From Streptomyces sp. HSG2 (lineage in GTDB: Bacteria; Actinomycetota; Actinomycetes; Streptomycetales; Streptomycetaceae): 64,000 nt of DNA. Below the pieces are notes generated by a model. That model was not told the DNA's origin. It did not search any database and saw only the letters and a program-made list of their open reading frames with translations. The translations under genes were made by a program, and so were the position numbers. Below are positions 26,213 through 33,397 of this stretch, piece by piece (the first letter of the stretch is position 1; each line of letters begins with the position of its first letter). Where the stretch lies: the NCBI RefSeq assembly GCF_016598575.1, contig NZ_CP066801.1, positions 4,092,001-4,156,000 on the forward strand, given 5' to 3'.

Positions 26213-26578
26213 GTGACCGAGATTGACACGAAGATCGACGCTCTCGTCCCCGCCTGGCTCACCCTGCCCGACATCGCCGAGATGCTGGGCGTCGAGGTGA
26301 CCCGCGTCCGGCAGCTGGTCAAGGAGGGCCAGCTCATCGCCGTCCGCCGAGGCGAGAACCGCGCGCTGCACGTACCGGCCGCCTTCATCGACGGCGACCG
26401 GGTGGTGAAGGGCCTGTCCGGCACGCTCACACTGCTGCGGGATGACGGCTTCACGGTCGAGGAGATGCTGGAGTGGCTCTTCACTCCCGACCCGACCCTG
26501 CCCGGTACCCCCGCCGAGGCGCTGAGCGAGAATCGCGGCACGGAGGTGAAGCGCCGCGCACAGGCGCTGGCCGTCTGA
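26213..26578 (+). CDS. Rv2175c-family DNA-binding protein
   Basis: 121 residues. An N-terminal winged helix (WLTLPDIAEMLGVEVTRVRQLVKEGQLIAVRRGENRALHVPAAFI) is followed by the Rv2175c C-terminal domain (GTLTLLRDDGFTVEEMLEWLFTPDPTLPGTPAEAL), which ends VKRRAQALAV. In M. tuberculosis the homologue binds DNA and loses binding when phosphorylated by PknL. The cognate PASTA kinase is encoded about 4 kb away here, separated by the thiamine genes. GTG 26213 after TGGGGGC is the only start giving the conserved N-terminus MTEIDTKIDALVPAWL. Its regulon is unknown. Confidence 0.93.
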   Translation: MTEIDTKIDALVPAWLTLPDIAEMLGVEVTRVRQLVKEGQLIAVRRGENRALHVPAAFIDGDRVVKGLSGTLTLLRDDGFTVEEMLEWLFTPDPTLPGTPAEALSENRGTEVKRRAQALAV

Positions 26579-26705
26579 TCCGACCGCCGCCGCGGGCCGG
26601 GCACCGCCGTCGTGGGGGTGCCCGGCCCGAGAAGCGCGATCGCCGGACGGCGGCGCGAGGCCGGTGTGCCACCTCCGCCCGACACCGACACAGGGGGGAC
26701 CCCGC

Positions 26706-27371
26706 ATGTCCGACACCTCGGCCACCGTCCATGACCGCCTCGCCGACGCCCGGCTCTACTTGTGCACGGACGCACGCGAGCGCCAGGGGGACCTTCCCCA
26801 GTTCCTGGACGCGGTTCTCGCGGCCGGAGTCGACATCGTCCAGCTCCGGGACAAGGGCATGGAGGCGGCCCGGGAGCTGGACCGTCTGCGGGTGTTCGCC
26901 GAGGCCTGCTCCCGGCACGGGAAACTGCTCGCGGTCAACGACCGGGCGGACGTCGCCCACGCCGCGGGCGCCGATGTCCTCCATCTGGGCCAAGGCGACC
27001 TGCCCGTCCCCGCGGCGCGCGACGTGCTCGGGGCCGACGTCCTGATCGGCCGGTCCACCCACACCGAGTCCGAGGCCGCCGCCGCGGCCGTCCAGGCCGG
27101 TGTGGACTATTTCTGCGTGGGGCCCTGCTGGCCGACGCCCACCAAGCCGGGTCGGCACGCCCCCGGCCTCGACCTCGTGCGGTTCGCCGCCGGGTCGGGC
27201 ACGCTCCGGCCGTGGTTCGCCATCGGGGGCGTGGATTCGGGCACGATCGACGAGGTGATGGCCGCGGGCGCCCGGCGAGTGGTGGTGGTGCGCGCCATCA
27301 CCGAGGCCGACGACCCCGGCGCGGCGGCCCGGACGCTGGCAGCGCGGCTGCGGGAGGTACCGCTCCGGTGA
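26706..27371 (+). CDS. thiE: Thiamine-phosphate synthase
   Basis: 221 residues of the ThiE TIM barrel. It joins hydroxymethylpyrimidine pyrophosphate and thiazole phosphate to thiamine phosphate. Family blocks: ARLYLCTDAR, VDIVQLRDKG, LLAVNDRADVAHAAGADVLHLGQGDLP, LIGRSTHTESEA, YFCVGPCWPTPTKPGR and WFAIGGVDSGTIDEVMAAGARRVVVVRAI. GGGGGGA precedes ATG 26706. It is on the opposite strand from thiO-thiS-thiG, and I see no second THI element in front of it, so the two units may be regulated differently. Confidence 0.95.
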   Translation: MSDTSATVHDRLADARLYLCTDARERQGDLPQFLDAVLAAGVDIVQLRDKGMEAARELDRLRVFAEACSRHGKLLAVNDRADVAHAAGADVLHLGQGDLPVPAARDVLGADVLIGRSTHTESEAAAAAVQAGVDYFCVGPCWPTPTKPGRHAPGLDLVRFAAGSGTLRPWFAIGGVDSGTIDEVMAAGARRVVVVRAITEADDPGAAARTLAARLREVPLR

Positions 27372-27562
27372 CCGCCCCCCCGGATTCCGGCGGGGCGAGC
27401 CGGTCCCCGTCGGCCGCCGCTCGGGTGGGGGGCGCCGCGCGTCCGCGTGGTCGGTCCTCGGGCATGGGACTGTTCTCCGCCTCGGGAAAGGGCGGTTCTC
27501 CGCCCTTCTCGTCCACTCCGTGGACAAGAGTCCGACAATACGGACAAAGTGGCTTCTTAGGG

Positions 27563-27591
27563 TTGGGGTCCCGGCATCCCCTGGCTAATCT
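27563..27591 (+). promoter_or_regulatory. Probable promoter of metF giving a leaderless transcript
   Basis: TTGGGG (27563-27568), a 17-bp spacer and TAATCT (27586-27591) form a good housekeeping promoter. A start 7 nt downstream would coincide with the A of the metF ATG at 27598, and no Shine-Dalgarno sequence is present between them. Confidence 0.65.
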
Positions 27592-27597
27592 GCCCGT

Positions 27598-28521
27598 ATG
27601 GCCCTCGGAACCGCATCGACCAGGACCGACCGCGCGCGCGTCGTCGGCGACATGCTCGCTTCCGGCCGGACCACGTACTCCTTCGAGTTCTGGGCGCCCA
27701 AGACCGAGAAGGGCGAGCGGAACCTGTGGAACGCCCTGCGCAGGGTCGAGGCGGTGGCGCCCAGCTTCGTCTCGGTGACCTACGGGGCGGGCGGCTCGAC
27801 CCGATCCGGCACCGTCCGCGCCACCGAGCTGATCGCGTCCGACACCACGCTCACGCCGGTCGCCCATCTCACCGCCGTCGGCCACTCCGTCGCCGAGCTG
27901 CGCAACATCATCGGCCAGTACGCCGACGCGGGCATCCGCAACATGCTGGCGGTGCGCGGCGATCCGCCGGGCGACCCCATGGGGGAGTGGGTCCCGCACC
28001 CCGAGGGCCTCACCTACGCGGCGGAACTGGTCCGTCTCATCAAGGAGTCGGGCGACTTCTGCGTGGGCGTGGCGGCCTTCCCCGAGATGCACCCGCGTTC
28101 ACGCGACTGGGAGACCGACGTCGGTCACTTCGTGGACAAGTGTCGGGCCGGCGCCGACTACGCCATCACCCAGATGTTCTTCCAGCCCGAGGCGTACCTG
28201 CGGCTGCGTGACAGGGTCGTCGCCGCCGGCTGCGAGACACCGGTCATCCCCGAGGTCATGCCCGTCACGAGTGTGCGGATGCTGGAACGGTTGCCACGGC
28301 TCAGCAACGCCTGGTTCCCCGCCGAGCTGCGGGATCGCATCCTGGCGGTGCGGGACGATCCGGCGGCGGTACGCTCCCTGGGAATCGAGTTCGCGACCCG
28401 GTTCTGCGCGCGCCTGTTGGACGAGGGCGTTCCGGGGCTGCATTTCATCACGCTGAACAACTCCACGGCGACGCTGGAGATCTACGAGAACCTCGGCCTG
28501 CATCACCCCCCGCAGGCCTAG
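27598..28521 (+). CDS. metF: Methylenetetrahydrofolate reductase
   Basis: 307 residues of the MetF TIM barrel. It reduces 5,10-methylene-THF to 5-methyl-THF for methionine synthesis using FAD. Blocks include YSFEFWAPKTEKGERNLW, SVTYGAGGSTRSGT, PVAHLTAVGHS, NMLAVRGDPPGDP, VGVAAFPEMHPRS, DYAITQMFF and a final LHFITLNNSTATLEIYENLGL. The start is ATG 27598; the lack of a ribosome site and the adjacent -10 point to a leaderless mRNA. No B12 or SAM riboswitch is evident in the upstream 220 bp. Confidence 0.96.
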   Translation: MALGTASTRTDRARVVGDMLASGRTTYSFEFWAPKTEKGERNLWNALRRVEAVAPSFVSVTYGAGGSTRSGTVRATELIASDTTLTPVAHLTAVGHSVAELRNIIGQYADAGIRNMLAVRGDPPGDPMGEWVPHPEGLTYAAELVRLIKESGDFCVGVAAFPEMHPRSRDWETDVGHFVDKCRAGADYAITQMFFQPEAYLRLRDRVVAAGCETPVIPEVMPVTSVRMLERLPRLSNAWFPAELRDRILAVRDDPAAVRSLGIEFATRFCARLLDEGVPGLHFITLNNSTATLEIYENLGLHHPPQA

Positions 28522-28577
28522 ACCGGCCGCGCGCGGTTGCGCCACACTGCGTAGCGGTGACATGGAGAGGGGCGTAC

Positions 28578-29732
28578 ATGGGCTGGACGGTCCTCTACAT
28601 CGCGTTCGGTGTCGTCGCGTTGTGGTTGCTGGGCGAGGTGTTGCTGCAGTACAAAGCGCGGCTGCGGTGGCGGCTCCTCGCCTTCGGCGGGTTCGTCGGC
28701 GTCGTGCTCGGCGTGCTGATGCCGTCCGTCGTCGTGATCGGCCTCGGGGCGGCCGCGTTCGCCGTGGGCCAGACCTACGTGACGCTCTCGTTCCGGCAGG
28801 GCTTCGTGGCCGGTTGGTCGGTCTCGACGCCGGGCAAGGGTCGTGGTCGCGCCGAGCGGGGCCGTCGGGAGCCGACCCTGGAGGTCTCGGGGATCGAGGT
28901 CGCGGGCGAGGCCGCCGGTACCTCCTCCGAGGACGACGACCACATCCACCGGGAAGACCCGCGGGCCGCCCCCGAGGCGCACCGTGTCCACCCCGACCAC
29001 TCCTCCGCGTACGGCTCGACCGACGAGGACGCCTCGTACGAGCGACACCCCGACCACGACGACACCCCCTACGCCCTTCACGCGGGCCAAGGCGAGCCGG
29101 CCTACGCCTACCCCGACCACGACGCCGGGTACGGTCGGACCGACCACGACGCCGAGTATGGCCGGACCGACCACGACGCCGAGTACGGCCGGACCGACCA
29201 CGGCGGTGCGTCGTACCAGGCCCCGATCGACCACGACGCGCCGTACGGCCTTCCCGGGGCGGGCGAGACGCCCTACGCGTACGTCGACCACGACCCCGAC
29301 GACGTCTTCACCCCGTCGCGTCCTCCCCTGCCCTCGGGCGAGACCACCAGCATCGGGCCGTGGTACGGAGACATCGACGCGGCCACCGGCGGCGAGGACG
29401 GCTACTCCCTCGCCGGCCCCCGCGAGGCGTCCTACGAGCCGCCGTACCACGCCTACGCCCCCCAGGGCCATCACGGCGAACCCGACCACCCCTCCTACCC
29501 CCCGTACGCCGACCCCTACGCCGGCTCACCGTCGTCCGACGACGCCTACGCCGCGTACGGCCCCGACGGTCAGGACCACGGCTACCAGGTCGAGACCCCG
29601 CCCGGCGGCGTCTGGATGCCTCAGCAGCGCGGCGCCGCCGACCCCTACGGAGGCGAGTCGCAGGACGAGCAGCCCTACCCCTTCCAGAGCGATGGACAGA
29701 CGCCGTGGGTCGACGAGCGACACAGGTTCTGA
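28578..29732 (+). CDS. Membrane-anchored Tyr/Asp/His/Pro-rich repeat protein
   Basis: 384 residues. The N-terminus has three hydrophobic segments in about 75 residues (WTVLYIAFGVVALWLLGEVL, then LLAFGGFVGVVLGVLMPSVVVIGLGAAAFAVGQ). The remaining 300 residues are low-complexity, very rich in Tyr, Asp, His and Pro, with many DHD/DHDA units and three tandem 9-residue repeats. The tail looks unfolded, acidic and cytoplasmic, like scaffolds that recruit partners. GAGAGGGG precedes ATG 28578. Streptomyces carries a related membrane protein after metF, but the tail is fast-evolving. Function unknown. Confidence 0.8.
   Translation: MGWTVLYIAFGVVALWLLGEVLLQYKARLRWRLLAFGGFVGVVLGVLMPSVVVIGLGAAAFAVGQTYVTLSFRQGFVAGWSVSTPGKGRGRAERGRREPTLEVSGIEVAGEAAGTSSEDDDHIHREDPRAAPEAHRVHPDHSSAYGSTDEDASYERHPDHDDTPYALHAGQGEPAYAYPDHDAGYGRTDHDAEYGRTDHDAEYGRTDHGGASYQAPIDHDAPYGLPGAGETPYAYVDHDPDDVFTPSRPPLPSGETTSIGPWYGDIDAATGGEDGYSLAGPREASYEPPYHAYAPQGHHGEPDHPSYPPYADPYAGSPSSDDAYAAYGPDGQDHGYQVETPPGGVWMPQQRGAADPYGGESQDEQPYPFQSDGQTPWVDERHRF
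29115..29195 (+). repeat. Three tandem 27-bp repeats inside the Tyr/Asp-rich protein gene
   Basis: Units 29115-29141, 29142-29168 and 29169-29195 differ at only a few positions and each encodes DHDAEYGRT (DHDAGYGRT in the first). A degraded fourth copy begins at 29196. The exact multiple of three keeps the frame. Confidence 0.9.
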
Positions 29733-29760
29733 CACCGGGACGGACGGGGCCCCGCCGTGC

Positions 29761-31266
29761 TCAACGGGACCCTCGGAAGTCCGGACCCTCCACGATCAGT
29801 CCGGCGACCAGGGCGCCGGACATCCCGGCGTGCGGAAGCCCCCCGCCCGGGTGCGACCAGCCGCCCACGGTGAGGAGCCCGGGGACGCGGGTGGTGTTCG
29901 CGGGCCGGAGCAGCCGCCCTCCGGCCGCCGCCAACGCGGGCTCCGGAACCGCGCCGCCCGGCGCCCCGGTCGCCTCGGCCACCGATTCCGCGTGTCGTAC
30001 CTCGTGCCACAGCACGCGCTCGCGCAGGCCCGGTACCCCGCGCGCGGCGGCGTCCAGCAACGCCTCGACCCGGGGGCCCGTGGCGTAGGCCGCGTCGCCG
30101 CCACCGGAGGGCACCACGCCCGTGACCGTGACCACCTCGTGTTTGGTGTCCGGGACGAGGGCCGGATCGTCCGGGCGGTACAGCGTCACGGTCGGTCGCG
30201 ACGCCGGGGCCGGCGCGCTCCCGAACAGCTCCGCCAACTCCGCCTCCCGGTCCACCGCGTGCACCACCGTGCGGTGGGCGGCGTCCGAGGGCCGGGCGCC
30301 CCGCAGGGCCAGCAACACCGTCGTCCGGCTCGCCGAGCGATGCCCGGGCGACACGTCCTCGGGGCCGCGGGGCGCCCGGTCGCCGACGATCCGCTCCAGG
30401 ATGTGCGGGGCCACACCGGCGACCACGAACGCGGCCTCCGTGACACCGCCGTCGGTCAGCTCCACCCCGGCCGCCCGGCCGTCCGCCAGGACGACGCCCG
30501 CCACCTCGGCCCCGAACCGGAACTCCACCCCCCGTGCCCGGCATCGTTCGTACACCGCCCGCGCCAACTCACGCAGGCCTCCGCGCACGTACCAGGTGCC
30601 GAAGGCGTGCTCCAGATACGGCAGTACGGCGGCGCTCGCGGGGGTTGTCCGCGGGTCGAGTCCCCAACCCAGCGCGTGGCTCTCCAGGAGGGCGACCAGC
30701 CGCGGGTCGCGCAGCTCCCAGGTGCCCACCTCGGCGAGCGTCGCGGCGCGTCGGGTGCGCAGCAGCCGCCTACGAGGGACGGCCGGGTAGGGCTCGCGTT
30801 CGCCGAGGACCCGCCACCCCGGCCACAACGGCTCCTCCAACAGCGGCCGGCGTGTGCGGTCCCATGCCTCACGGGCCCGGACCAGGAACTCCCCCCACAT
30901 TCGACCCGCCGGGGCGCCGAGCGCCGAGTCCAGGGCGGCCACCACGCCCGCGCGGGAGGCGTTCGGCAGATCCGCCTCGGTGCCGTCGGCGAAGACGTGA
31001 CGCGCGGACGGGTCGACCTGAACGAGGTCGACGCAGTCCTCCAAGGGCTCCCGACCGGTCTTGACGAAGAGATCGCGCCACACCGCCGGCAGCGTCAGCA
31101 GACCCGGCCCTGTGTCGAAGCGGAAGCCGTCCCGCTCCACCGCGCGCACCGCGCCGCCGTAGGTCTCCGTCCGCTCGTACACCGTCACCCGGTGGCCCGC
31201 CGCGGCCAGCCGGGCCGCCGCCGCCATCGCGCCCATCCCGGCGCCGATCACCGCAATCCTTGCCAT
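29761..31266 (-). CDS. CrtI-like phytoene desaturase family FAD oxidoreductase
   Basis: 501 residues of the phytoene desaturase/FAD amine oxidase type. It begins MARIAVIGAGMGAMAAAARLAAAGHRVTVYERTETYGG and continues with FDTGPGLLTLP. It closes with the C-terminal FAD contact PGLLTVGGWSHPGGGLPHAGMSGALVAGLI. No phytoene synthase or other carotenoid gene is nearby, so the substrate may be a different polyene or a retinol-saturase-like lipid. ATG 31266 directly starts the Rossmann strand; longer frames enter the gene-free region. It is convergent with the Tyr/Asp-rich membrane protein gene. Confidence 0.9.
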   Translation of the reverse strand: MARIAVIGAGMGAMAAAARLAAAGHRVTVYERTETYGGAVRAVERDGFRFDTGPGLLTLPAVWRDLFVKTGREPLEDCVDLVQVDPSARHVFADGTEADLPNASRAGVVAALDSALGAPAGRMWGEFLVRAREAWDRTRRPLLEEPLWPGWRVLGEREPYPAVPRRRLLRTRRAATLAEVGTWELRDPRLVALLESHALGWGLDPRTTPASAAVLPYLEHAFGTWYVRGGLRELARAVYERCRARGVEFRFGAEVAGVVLADGRAAGVELTDGGVTEAAFVVAGVAPHILERIVGDRAPRGPEDVSPGHRSASRTTVLLALRGARPSDAAHRTVVHAVDREAELAELFGSAPAPASRPTVTLYRPDDPALVPDTKHEVVTVTGVVPSGGGDAAYATGPRVEALLDAAARGVPGLRERVLWHEVRHAESVAEATGAPGGAVPEPALAAAGGRLLRPANTTRVPGLLTVGGWSHPGGGLPHAGMSGALVAGLIVEGPDFRGSR

Positions 31267-32062
31267 GGCGGGGACTCTATCCACCGCCCCACCTCCTCTC
31301 GCGCCCAGCCGCGGCCCCCGCGTGAGCGAGCGACGGCCCGGCCGCGGAGACGGGCCCCGTGCGGGCTCCGGACCACCGGCACGTGGCGGTCCTCGCCCGA
31401 GTCCCGCCACCGGGGCCCGCGCCCCCACTCGGGCGCGCGGATGAGTACGCGTACGGATGGGCGCCGCCCTGCCGGTGTAGGAGGGTGAGGGGGCGGAGCG
31501 GGGCACGGGCCGGTGCCGGCGGCACGGGGCGCCGGACGGTCCGGTCACGATCCGCGTTCTCCGTCGATCGCGGTCGGCGGAGCGGGTCAGCGAGTTCCGG
31601 CAGGTCCGGGCACGCGACCCGGGGCGTACTGGGGAGTACGAGGGAGCGCCGGTCCGGCGCGGGCTCGCGGGCGACGCGGCCGAGCGGGCCGGGGCTCCCG
31701 GCCGCGGTTCGCATCGGCCTGGAGGTCTCCGAGGGCCGGATATGCCGGGACCACGGACCGAGCAGCCCCGCACGCTCGGTACCCGCGCCCGCGACGTTGG
31801 CCGTCGGCCGCCTCGGATGTGTGGTGGCCGTCTCCACGACGCCCCAGTCCGCACCGGGCACGACGTCGGTGCCGGGGGCGGCCACACCCCGGTCGCGACG
31901 ACGAGCGACGCGTACCGGTGCCCCACGCTGCCCCGGCGGCGTTCCGTCCGCGCATGCCGGTGACGATCTCCTCGGCCGAGGAGATCCGCCGCGTCACCGG
32001 CCCCGCACCCACGTGTGCGCGGGTGCGGTCCCTCCTCGACGGGCCCGGCGCCACGCCCGGCG
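31267..32062. other. Gene-free stretch of about 0.8 kb
   Basis: No frame here has a believable protein pattern: the open frames on both strands are Arg/Pro/Gly/Ser-rich shadows. The best small candidate is a 40-residue plus-strand frame at 31954-32076 (MPVTISSAEEIRRVTG...), but it has no ribosome site and contains the 22-bp palindrome. The stretch also holds the promoter of the CrtI-like gene on its left. It may be decayed coding sequence or a long untranslated region. Confidence 0.5.
31965..31986. repeat. 22-bp perfect palindrome
   Basis: GATCTCCTCGG followed directly by its reverse complement CCGAGGAGATC, with no spacer. It lies in the gene-free stretch about 80 bp beyond the 3' end of the PPOX-type gene. 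It could be a protein-binding site; with no loop it is a poor terminator. Confidence 0.75.
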
Positions 32063-32581
32063 TCACGTTTCGGTGAGCTTGTCGAGGTCGGGAGCGTAGA
32101 CGGTCATCCAGTGCGGGCGCAGCCGGTAGTAGACGACCTCGCGGTCCCAGTCGAAGGCGTCGTCGCCGTAGAAGTCCTGTAAGTAGGCCCGGAGTTCCTC
32201 CCAGTCGGCCGTGGTCTCCGCGTCCTCGGGGTTCAGCTCCTCCACCATGCCGTGGGTGAACACCCCGAGGTTCTCGCCGCGCATGTGCGCGACGCTGGCG
32301 GCCGGACGGGCCGCGAGGTGACGCGCCTTGGCGGAGTCGCGCGCCGTGCCGAAGTGCCACCGGCCGTGCAGGAAGTGCCCGTCGGCGCCGCTGATACGCG
32401 GTTCGCCCTTCGCGGTCACCGTGGAGAGGGCGAGTGTGCACATGCCGGTGAGGACCCCGGTGAGCTGCGCCGCCGTGATGGTGCGGCCCTCCACGATCGA
32501 GCGGAGGTGTGCGGTCGAGCCGGAGAGGGAGGTGCCGAGGAGGGACTGGAGCTTGTCAAGTTCTTCTGGGGTTTCGCGCAT
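32063..32581 (-). CDS. Pyridoxamine 5'-phosphate oxidase-fold (PPOX) family protein
   Basis: 172 residues of a flavin/F420-binding split barrel: MCTLALSTVTAKGEPRISGADGHFLHGRWHFGTARDSAKARHLAARPAASVAHM is the typical strand-helix core, and a C-terminal segment (FDWDREVVYYRLRPHWMTVYAPD) closes the barrel. The reaction is unknown; relatives reduce small molecules with FMN or F420. ATG 32581 with GGTGGG upstream starts the conserved RETPEELDKLQSLL. A longer frame from ATG 32623 is possible but has no ribosome site. It lies just downstream of the TetR gene. Confidence 0.85.
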   Translation of the reverse strand: MRETPEELDKLQSLLGTSLSGSTAHLRSIVEGRTITAAQLTGVLTGMCTLALSTVTAKGEPRISGADGHFLHGRWHFGTARDSAKARHLAARPAASVAHMRGENLGVFTHGMVEELNPEDAETTADWEELRAYLQDFYGDDAFDWDREVVYYRLRPHWMTVYAPDLDKLTET

Positions 32582-32682
32582 AGGCCCACCGTAGGCCGCA
32601 AACCCGACGTCCTCTGTCGTCATGGCAGCGGCCAGGTCGCTCGACGCGGGCGCGCTCGGCACCTGCTGTCGGCCGTGACGCG

Positions 32683-33345
32683 TCACGGCCGGTGACCGGA
32701 GACCCTGCCCTGCAGGAGTCGGGACAGGGCCGCGTGCACCTCGTCGATCGAGCGGCCCGGCTGGAAGGACTTCCAGTCCAACGCCGCCACCAGCACCATG
32801 CCGACGAGGGCGGCGGCGGTCAACGGGATGTCGATCTCCTCGCTCAGCTCGCCGGCGGCCACGCCGTCGCGCAGCACGCCCTCCACGACCGCCACGGGTT
32901 CCTCACGGACCACTGTCAGCGTGGACTGCCACGCCCGGTTGGTCCGCCACAGCTCGGCGACGTACAGCTGGGTGAAGGCCGGGTAGCGGTCGATGAAGAG
33001 GAGTCCCGCGCGGATCATCGCGTCCAGTGCGTCGACCCGTCCGCCACCTGTCCGCGCCGTGTTCTCCGCCGCTTCCCGGAGCGAGGCGGTCAGCAGCCCC
33101 ACCCCGTGGCGCAACAGCTCCTCGAAGAGCACCGACTTGCTGGCGAAGTTGTAGTAGACGGTGCCCTTGGCGACACCGGCCCGCTCGGCGATCTCGTCGA
33201 CCGTGGTGGCGGAGAAGCCCTGTTCGGCGATGAGGGTCACGGCCGCCTCGTAGAGCTTCTGCCGGGTGACCGCCCGCCGCCCTCGTCCCGGGGCCGGCGT
33301 CGGGGTGTCGGCGCCGCTCGCGGCGGAGGCGCTGCTGCTGTTCAT
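32683..33345 (-). CDS. TetR-family regulator of the ABC/YhgE operon
   Basis: 220 residues. The N-terminal helix-turn-helix is LYEAAVTLIAEQGFSATTVDEIAERAGVAKGTVYYNFASKSVLFEELLRHG, followed by a helical ligand and dimer domain. It is the third gene of a minus-strand run ABC-YhgE-TetR. The long inverted repeat at 36261-36290, just before the first gene, contains the TetR-type ACTGAC..GTCAGT core, so autorepression of the whole operon is likely. The inducer is unknown; a membrane-active compound or antibiotic is plausible for this gene set. Confidence 0.92.
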   Translation of the reverse strand: MNSSSASAASGADTPTPAPGRGRRAVTRQKLYEAAVTLIAEQGFSATTVDEIAERAGVAKGTVYYNFASKSVLFEELLRHGVGLLTASLREAAENTARTGGGRVDALDAMIRAGLLFIDRYPAFTQLYVAELWRTNRAWQSTLTVVREEPVAVVEGVLRDGVAAGELSEEIDIPLTAAALVGMVLVAALDWKSFQPGRSIDEVHAALSRLLQGRVSGHRP

Positions 33346-33397
33346 CGGTCGATTGTCCCGGACCGCCGCCGCGACGTCCCGCCCGGACCGGGCCGGG

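Noticed and set aside
31277..31885. A 202-codon minus-strand frame in the gene-free stretch
   Set aside because: No conserved pattern, Pro/Arg/Ala/Ser-dominated, no ribosome site; judged non-coding.
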